A DNA stretch of 64,000 nucleotides from Sphaerolaimus hirsutus. Taxonomy: Eukaryota > Nematoda > Chromadorea > Monhysterida > Sphaerolaimidae. Below the pieces are notes generated by a model, which had not been told where the DNA came from, did not search any database, and saw only the letters and a list, made by a program, of their open reading frames with translations. The DNA lies in NCBI GenBank assembly GCA_964036195.1, contig OZ038450.1, forward strand, positions 8,930,701-8,994,700, given 5' to 3'. Within the stretch, counting starts at the first letter, position 1. Every line of letters starts with the position of its first letter. This document shows, in pieces, positions 56,817 to 64,000 of this stretch. Made by a program: the position numbers and the translations under genes.

Positions 56817-57907
56817 CCGCACCATCACCGACGCAAAATCTCAATAAATAAATATTCGATTCTGGCAAAAATCCGCAAAAAAACAACAACGTAACACTTC
56901 ATTGAACCGTTGAAAAATTACTTCCCGTGGGGATTACTAGGCAATGCAAAGGCAATCCCGTGGGTCTGAAAGTATTAGCTGCAAGTTGTTGTACAAATAA
57001 ATGACTGACACAAAAATGAGAATCTTTTTAGTGTCCCGGAAAAATATCGAGTCCACATATCCGAGAGTGATCCCGCCTTGGAAGCCGTGAAAGCGAAGCA
57101 GTACTATTTGAGTCAATCGAAGTGCAATTCATTCATAAATGCGGTAAATTTTCAACGAAAAAATAGGAACCTCTTTTCCATCAAATCGGTAAAACTGGAA
57201 TGAATGTGAATTGAACTTCACGCAACTTTCTAACCCTGTTTTCGGAAATGATAACCTAAAAGGGGAAGCGACGGATGCAAACTTTCGGACCCGCTCTATT
57301 GACAGTCCCATGGCACTCACTTTCCAAGCATCGGGGCATCACACGGCCGCTGAGCGAGTGAAACGCCTTATAACTCCGAGGGCAAATATTTGAGCAACAT
57401 AAAACGGCGCAGGCATCCTGGCGAATTTCCGCCGGAAATGGCTCATATTGTGAAAGCCTATACGCTATAAAATGAGCCATTCACAAATTCAGTTCAATTC
57501 ACACAAATGCCGCTTCATTCACAAAGTCATCGTGTTACAACAGCCTTATTTTGGGTGTCAGTCTGTCGGATGGAATTTTTGAAGAACATTGGAATTTTAC
57601 AGGATATGCTTACAGCTATGACTGTAAGAGAGAATGTGGAAAGTACTTTTCATATTTACATCCAACACAATATTCACGGGGTAAATATTTAAAGGCAAAT
57701 CAGAAATGCGCTGTTGCATGTGCCAGCTGAGCAGAAATTGAAGGTCAACTGCTATCGGCGCTTTCCATTCATAACAGTCAACAGTCAACACAAGCCAAAC
57801 TTAAATACGAGACACCACGAATGGCACTTTTATCTAGCCACTTTAAAATCAGTTTGCAAAAACTTCGCATGCAAGCACACATTTCCTCCCCACCAAACAA
57901 TTCGCCC
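56817..57907. other. No gene seen
   Basis: Spacer without supported exons or delimited repeats. Confidence 0.45.
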
Positions 57908-58125
57908 ACACACGCTAATTGACATCGTAAATTTGTGTCAACTCAATGTCAACTAAATAATATAACACATTTTTAAAGCATCACACTTTAATGAGAAACA
58001 GAAACAATGAACACTAAGTGTCATGATGTAAAATTAACTATGCTCTGTCAGATAAAAAAGTTGAAACCACATAAATCGGTAAAATTTTGTTGACACGAAT
58101 CCAGTTGACACCCAGCGTGTGTGGC
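57908..58125. mobile_element. Inverted-repeat element, CACACACGCT ends
   Basis: CCACACACGCTAATTGACA pairs with GTTGACACCCAGCGTGTGTGG. Internal GTGTCAACTCAATGTCAACT words repeat near the left end. Confidence 0.7.
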
Positions 58126-58522
58126 GTTGTCTGACTGCATGTCTTTATAAACACTTCGTCTCAACAAACACAGAAATTAAATGTTATCCTCCAGTTGCCA
58201 ACCCTATAGAGTTCTAAGCATTATACACAGTATATCAGACAAGTTCAGTACTTGGCGTCAGGTTACGGGTGAACATCTCATGAATGTGGAACCATGGGAT
58301 AGCATTGTAAGTGGTGATTTACAAAAAAAACACTATCCATAATTCACTCATGTAAAATCACCTTCACCAAACACTCATTATGGAGTAATCATTAAAAGCT
58401 ATAAAATCCTTGAAGAAGACACAGTGGATACGTTGAGTGATTCTTTGCACATCACAACCATGTCAAAGCACATTTAATGGATTTCATATGCTGCAAAAAC
58501 ATATCATGGATCATTATGCTAA

Positions 58523-58642
58523 TCACTGTGCTTTGTTGTTTTTGCTTTTCTGCTTCATCTTTGCCTTCATAGCATTGGCCCTCATGTTTGCATGTTCTTT
58601 TATTGGTTCAAAATCAACACCCCATTCATCTGTGCTAGAATC
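58523..58642 (-). CDS. Secreted Cys-rich protein, exon 3 with stop
   Basis: After acceptor CATTTCACACAG the frame encodes DSSTDEWGVDFEPIKEHANM and a Lys/Gln/Asn-rich tail, then TGA. The plus-strand 86-codon open frame here (58437-58697) is a shadow. Confidence 0.7.
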   Translation of the reverse strand, partial: DSSTDEWGVDFEPIKEHANMRANAMKAKMKQKSKNNKAQ

Positions 58643-59976
58643 CTGTGTGAAATGTGGAAAAAGAGACATAATGCACATATTAAGACCAATGATATGATTA
58701 TGACCTTATGATGGGGGTGAAAGACGATGCCATATTACAACAGGAAAATCAGCAATAACTATATAAAAACGTATAAATGCATTCATTCATTTATATGGGC
58801 TGTCTTGTAGGACTTTTAGACTTTCCTACTTGCTTGCTCCAAATAAAGTTTTGGCAATTGTTTGGTCATACAAAGACGTTCACAAAATCAAAGTATATAT
58901 ACCAAGCCAATAATTGTCCCCACTTTTGAAATTATACTATTTTATCTACCTTGAATGCTGTGACAGAACTCTGGCCTCGATTATGCCCCTGGTTGTAATA
59001 GATCTCAACCCTATTCTTGCCACTTTTATGCAGATGCACCAGTACCTTCCTTTTCATCTTCCTCTTAGTAAATTTTATGGCTACATTTAGTCCATCGCTC
59101 CTGCGTAATTTAAATATGATTAAAGGATTTGTTTGAAATTCAATAGAACAGGAATGAATAATAACACACTTTTCATAAGCTTCAGAGCAGAAGCTGTCAC
59201 AAAATACATTTGAGCATGCCTCCAGCCTAGACAGAAAGTTTGTGCCCGTAGTTGTATCGTTGCACCTGACAAGCATTGGGATGAGTGACATTTAGCACAA
59301 TACATTGGGCTCAAACGGGATCTCGAATCCCGAAAATTCCCGGGGTTCAGCGGTCCCGATCCCCACACACCAATCCCGATCCCAAAATCTGAAACCCAAT
59401 CCCAATCCGGAAAATATTCAAATCCTGATCCCGAAAAACTTCCCCAAACCTGTATCCGATCCCGGAAAATTTGAGCAAAAGATTAAAAATGATAGAAAGG
59501 ACCGTTTGCACTGAAAAATGAACCGATATATCCAGTGCGCATTGTAATCTCACCGATGTCAAATTCAAATGTGTTATTAGGCCTTTTTGTGTAGAATTAG
59601 AGCAAAACCCCTCTATACCAGAACATTCGCCAAACTCCCGATACCGAGACTTGGATCCCGGGATAATCCCAATCCCGAAAACTGAAAAAAAACGATCCCG
59701 ATTCCGATGCAGTGCAATGCCGATCCCGAAAATTCAAAATAACCTATCCGGATCTCGAAAAGTCAAACCCGTTTGGACCCTAACCACACAAATAAAAAAT
59801 TCTCAGAAATTATAACTCTATCATTCTCAAATGAAAACTTACTGTTCACTGACATAAAAACTGGGAGTATCCGAGGATTCATCTTCATCAGGTTCATCAT
59901 TCAGCTCCAATGAATTTGACATGCACACAATGCAAAATAGAAGAAATGAGACACTTAAAATATACCTGCAAAGCAT
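58523..59976 (-). CDS. Secreted Cys-rich, Lys-rich protein, three exons, complete
   Basis: Exons 59976-59843, 59265-58950 and 58642-58523 join with matching phases (2, then 0) into 189 codons plus TGA. Residues 1-22 (MLCRYILSVSFLLFCIVC) form a signal peptide. An acidic segment (NDEPDEDESSDTPS) follows, then a six-Cys block (CNDTTTG, EACSNVFCDSFCSEAYEKC, HSC), a basic middle (KRKMKRKVLVHLHKSGK) and a Lys-rich C-terminus (KAKMKQKSKNNKAQ). Donors are GTAAGT and GTAGAT, acceptors GCTTGTCAG and TTCACACAG. Six Cys suggest three disulfides. Codon third positions are AT-rich, unlike Lnk. The family is not recognised; an extracellular or matrix-binding role is only a guess. A repeat is inserted in intron 1. 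Confidence 0.72.
58950..59265 (-). CDS. Secreted Cys-rich protein, exon 2
   Basis: The frame is open for 105 codons after acceptor CAATGCTTGTCAG and holds all six Cys and the basic segment. It ends GQSSVTAFK at donor GTAGAT in phase 0. Confidence 0.75.
59305..59783. mobile_element. MITE filled with CCCGATCCCGAAA words
   Basis: TTGGGCTCAAACGGG at the left pairs with CCCGTTTGGACCCTAA at the right. Between them are a dozen or so ATCCCGAAAA and AATCCCGAT words at both ends and an unrelated AT-rich centre. It lies in intron 1 of the secreted-protein gene. No target-site duplication was evident. Confidence 0.8.
59843..59976 (-). CDS. Secreted Cys-rich protein, exon 1
   Basis: Start ATG at 59976, signal peptide and acidic propeptide-like segment, canonical donor GTAAGT in phase 2. 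An internal TTTGCAG six bases after the ATG could act as an acceptor if transcription starts further up. Confidence 0.7.
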
Positions 59977-60545
59977 AATGCGGCTATAGCGAACCAACCA
60001 AACAAAAATTGGACATTTGATTAGGTAGAAACTGGCTAAAAAGTAGAAAATGCAGTGTGTTCAATTAACCTGGAGATCATCTTTTTTTTTCAGCGCGAAT
60101 TGCGATCGCTTTGAACACAAACAGCAGCTGGAAATTCAGTTGATTGTGCGGCATTAGAAACCACCTTAGCGCACTTTATAGGTCGCGATTCCCTCGCGTG
60201 TATTGTTGGCATGGTACCAAACGCCAAAAGGATATACAGCCAATATACCCATACATCATGATGAGTATTACCGACGGTGTCCAACCAATATTATCCTAAT
60301 CACATGTGGCGCGGCCTATAACAAAGCTGATCACAAGCTGCTCTGCTTATTTGAAATGTTAAACCATTTTAAACCTATGAAGGATTAATGAACCTATATT
60401 TATTCATGCGGGGTAACAAATCTCAAGTTAATTTTTTGATCAAGCTGTGCCAATAGATGAAAATAGCTTATATGTATGAATGCAATAATCGCATACTAAA
60501 TGTATCCAACGCGGGGCTTATTTACCATGACTGAAAGTGGGAAAC
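59977..60545. other. No gene seen; upstream of the secreted-protein gene
   Basis: AT-rich DNA that should contain the promoter of the minus-strand gene starting at 59976. No core element was identified with confidence. Confidence 0.4.
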
Positions 60546-61197
60546 AATTGAGGTGTCTTATTCTAAAAGTCGACAAGTGCACAAAATGCGATTTTGAGTA
60601 AATCACATTTTAAGTTTCAGGCCCAATTCCAGGCCTGTGGTGCGTGTCCAATTTGGCTCTCTCATGCTTTCCATTAAGTTCCATATATTGACAATAAAGT
60701 GTCAAGTTTTCAGCCCCGCTCTCAACGTATATGTGAAAAATGAGGTGTCCATAAAATTCCATTCGGTCAGAGCAAAACTGTTTTGGGGAAGGGAACTGGA
60801 CTTGTCGCCTTCTTCCACGCGAGAACGTTTTTGTTCCCGGCGCCGATGGAGCTGCCTTATGGGAAAATTATGGACTTGTCGCCGTTTAGAAATAGGTGTC
60901 CACAGTGGACTTATCACATTTCTTGCGTTTCTTCCCATAACAAAAGGATGCGGAGGATAGACTTGTCGACTTTTAGCCCAAAACTAAGTGGACTTGTCGA
61001 CTTCTTGCCCAATTTTTTTACATTTTTCCCTAAAAAATGTCAAATTTGGCACTATGCCATATGGGCATGTGAGTTCAAATTTTTTTTATGTAAAATGCTG
61101 AAAAATGTGCGGGAGTAGCCCCAGATAACGTTACCGTGCCTAACTGGAAATTTTCATATTTTGGACTTGTCGACTTTTAGAATTGGACGCCTCAATT
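60546..61197. mobile_element. MITE with GACTTGTCGAC words
   Basis: AATTGAGGTGTCTTATTCTA with AAAAGTCGACAAGT is mirrored by ACTTGTCGACTTTTAGAATT and GGACGCCTCAATT. GGACTTGTCG(A/C)C and GTGTCCA words recur several times in the interior. Smaller relatives lie at 33210-33245 and 46080-46270. Confidence 0.8.
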
Positions 61198-62792
61198 GCA
61201 ATATGTATTTAGTTACAAATTTGGGACGTATCTTCGAAATGTACTTGATGAGCTGTGTGCGTCAAACAAGAAGCCGAGACGGAGAAAAGATGTTTTCATT
61301 TATGACCATTTCCAATTGAGAAAACAGCAATTACTTTTTTGACTGTAACAATCAACATAAATAACAGAAGGGTCGCCAATGGGTAACGCAACCATACGCT
61401 TTTGCCATCCATCTACGCCGGCAGGTCTCTGACACCGTGCCGCCCCAATCTACCGGCTTAATATTTACAGATGGAGTAAATTCGGTGATATTAAATTTTC
61501 AACTTTACAATCTATATCAACCCCCGCAAATGTCAAAATTATGTCGACCAATTACAATGACTTTAGATTCAAGTGGCGAAGCATGCCACATAAAAAAATC
61601 AGGTGTGCGATGGAATGGCTAACAAGTCACCACTAGTGATGGAATGGCGCCATGGCGCTGGCGCACTTTAATGGCGCCATTGGCGCTTGGCGCCCTTTTC
61701 TGTGGCGCCATTATTTTAAATACTGCAAATACGATATGTACATAGGTAGATACTTATGCATCTCTGTTAGTGTTGAACTTGTCTGCGTCTCACTGTATGA
61801 GTATGTTACAAGCAATGAATAGATACCTAATATAACTAATAGAAGTTCTGGCGAAAAAATAGACACCCCTCGAAAAAGCCCCCTCAAAAAGTTGCTGATA
61901 AAATGCCCCTGGGGGTACTTTCAGGAAATATGGTATAGGTATAATATTCATGATACGATGAGTTTTGTGGCTCGACGAGTCACCATCAGAAAAATGGTAT
62001 AGCGCGTTGCTCTTCTATCAATGCTTCCGTGATGATATACAGGCAGAAATAGTGAATTTTACTGTTGGCGCCATTTTGGCGCCCGGCGCCATTGTGCCTA
62101 CACACACTAGTTTTCCGCGTGACGCTTGTGAAAACTCAAATGGCGACATGTCGCCATTCAGTTTTCCCATCTTGCATGAAATAAAATTTAGAGGTGGAAA
62201 AAAGTGTGTGTTGGTTTCGGCAAGTCACAATTTTACCCAACATGAATGCAAAAGTGGAAATCTGAATGGAAAATGTTGCCATGTGGTATGGCAACACTTC
62301 TTGAATGTCGTCATACCACATGGCGACATGTCGCCATTGTCGCCATTGTCACCATGGACAACTATAATTATAAATTTTCGACATGTGAATGCAATAAGTG
62401 AAAACTGACAAACTTTGCTGTGTAAGCAACTCTGTTGAACTAGCAATATACCACAGCCATTTTTGACATGCAATGGCAATGAGGGCAATGAGGAGGAGGA
62501 GGGCAATGTGAACAAATGTGATGTTGTATCAACACAGTTTAATCTGTGAAAGTACTGAAATCATGCTTTATCAGATACATATTTACTATTTTTGTGCTTT
62601 ACATGTGATACAGTTGTTTTTGATTTTGTTAATTTTTCATGCTTGATATTTGTTACTGTTTTTCATTGTATATTTTAAAGAAAAATGTCATGTACACACC
62701 TGTTGTTTTCCATTTTACTTTTTACATATAAGAGAAATATTGCAGACAATACAATTGTAAAAAGACAGCAATGAATGTTTTTGAGAATAATG
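61198..62792. other. No gene seen; fragments of GGCGCC and CACACTAG elements
   Basis: A TAGTGATGG-led GGCGCC fragment is at 61634-61715, a CCGTATT-type fragment ends near 61935, a GGCGCC patch is at 62064-62093, and from 62097 a CCTACACACACTAGTTTTC end leads into repeated CATGTCGCCATTG words up to about 62420. Confidence 0.5.
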
Positions 62793-63179
62793 TACCGTAT
62801 TTCCTTGAATTACACCCCCCCTTGAATTAACCCCCCCTCGAAATACCCCCAGGTGTTTCCCAGCCAAGGAAAAAATACCCCCCCCCCTCGAAATACCCCC
62901 TGTCTGGAATGATATACATCATGTATGCAATGTACATGATGTATTTATTGATGCCAATTTGCATCTCAGATACACATATATGTTAATATGTGTTCAGATG
63001 TACGTCTAATTACCAGTTTTGGGTATGAAAAAGCATACTGTTTACTATGAATTTCCTGAAAATTTCTGACAAAATAATACCCCCCCCCTCGAATAAGCCC
63101 CTCCCCCTCGAAATACCCCCCTCAAAATTTCCACTCTGAAAAAATAAACCCCCTGGGGGTATTTTGAGGAAATATGGTA
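62793..63179. mobile_element. CCGTATT-type MITE, complete
   Basis: TACCGTATTTCCTTGAATTA and TATTTTGAGGAAATATGGTA are inverted ends. The interior carries CCTCGAAATACCCCC words and the TTTCTGACAAAATAATA spacer. Confidence 0.85.
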
Positions 63180-64000
63180 TGTGAATAATGCCATAGTAAA
63201 TGGAATCATGCATTAGGATCAGAATTTTGAAAAATGTAATGGGAACACAAACATTACAAACAAAAACATGATTATTGTATTTTGACCATTTTTCTTGAGC
63301 TTTTCATAGCTGTAATTGTATTGCACAAACTTCAAAAAGTGAATGAGATTGAATAAGTGACTGTATTGGGAATTTGCAAGTGTGTATGAAACTATATTGA
63401 TGTTGTAACAAGATAGGAACTAGTTACTCACTAATTGCACAACATTTAACTACTTAACTAAGTACTTCACAAACTACTTGCTAAACCAATTTCCAAATGA
63501 ATTAAACAAACTCAAATAAAATGACTTCAAAAGTAAACACTGCTATTCTCATTCACCAGTAATTACAAATAACACTGTTTGCACTGTTTAATAAAATGCA
63601 TGTTGAGTTTTCACAATGTGCCAGCATGTTGACAATATTCCTTGGCTCAATAGCAGTTTTTGCAATGCATGAAGCAGTTTTCCACTTTGTCTGTCATTAT
63701 GGGAACAGTATGCATACACGTTGTGAAAACTGGTGACACATGGCAACAGGTGGCGACAGGTGGTGACAAGAAATGTCGCCACACGTGTCGGCAGTTTTCA
63801 CAATATGCAAGCATCTGTGGAAAACTGTCGCCATGGCGACAAAAATGGTGTCAAAATGTTGCCATTTTTGTCGCCATATCGGTGAGTTTTCACACAGGTG
63901 GCCACTTTGAAAAAGTATCTTTAAACAAGACATTAATGGACCAGAGATGTGAAATTTGGAGGTCTTATGCAGAATTTTTTCCTCTATTTTGTGTAGAGAG
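63180..64000. other. No gene seen; GTGAAAAC/GTCGCCA repeat near 63717-63890
   Basis: TTGTGAAAACTGGTGACAC, GGTGGCGACAGGTGG and TTTTTGTCGCCAT words form an inverted-repeat-like array between GTTGTGAAAAC and GTTTTCACAC. This is another member of the word-array type, bounds uncertain. Confidence 0.5.

Overview
This is a stretch of eukaryotic, probably arthropod (most likely insect) nuclear genome. Coding exons are short, spliced and scattered. Introns and intergenic DNA are AT-rich and packed with short non-autonomous transposons. No bacterial or organellar genes, rRNA, tRNA or CRISPR arrays were seen. The species cannot be fixed from the sequence.

The best-supported gene is a complete SH2B-family adaptor (Lnk orthologue) on the minus strand, 54472 down to 47888. 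I joined 11 exons by hand. Every reading-frame phase closes, giving a 742-residue protein with a divergent N-terminal dimerisation region, a PH domain, an SH2 domain with an intact FLVR arginine, and a C-terminal tyrosine tail. At least six of its ten introns contain a MITE or MITE remnant.

A second minus-strand gene ends at 5980. Its 3' part runs through at least seven exons (13515 to 5980), with a Cys/His-rich module and a Ser/Pro/Gly-rich tail; I do not recognise the family. Isolated minus-strand exons at 21311-21437, 27670-27761 and 39484-39676 belong to this or other genes. A third gene at 58523-59976 (minus, three exons, phases closing) encodes a 189-residue secreted Cys-rich, Lys-rich protein with AT-rich codons. 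On the plus strand there is a likely small Cys-rich secreted peptide (34743-35138), a coiled-coil exon at 23071-23543 that is split by a transposon, and a weaker exon at 39119-39227.

Most of the rest is repeats. Several unrelated MITE families share one odd design: terminal inverted repeats with target-site duplications (8 bp for the hAT-like ones, TA for the CCGTATT group), and an interior built of many degenerate copies of a short, often self-complementary word. Examples are GGCGCC, GGCACC, ACTCGAG, CTCGAAATACCCCC, CCCGATCCCGAAA and GACTTGTCG. Two elements with the same TAGTGATG ends have different interior words. This recurring design is the most unusual feature of the window.

Region by region: 1-5.9 kb repeats and GC-rich non-coding DNA; 5.98-13.5 kb 3' part of the unknown minus-strand gene; 13.5-21 kb repeats, a T-rich block, two large foldbacks and a GC-rich block near 17.5 kb; 21-27.8 kb scattered exons among nested hAT-like elements; 28-34 kb repeats and a minisatellite; 34.7-39.7 kb scattered exons; 40-47.8 kb GC-rich blocks and repeats; 47.9-54.5 kb Lnk, with a GC-rich candidate promoter near 55.4-56.1 kb; 58.5-60 kb the secreted-protein gene; 60-64 kb repeats.
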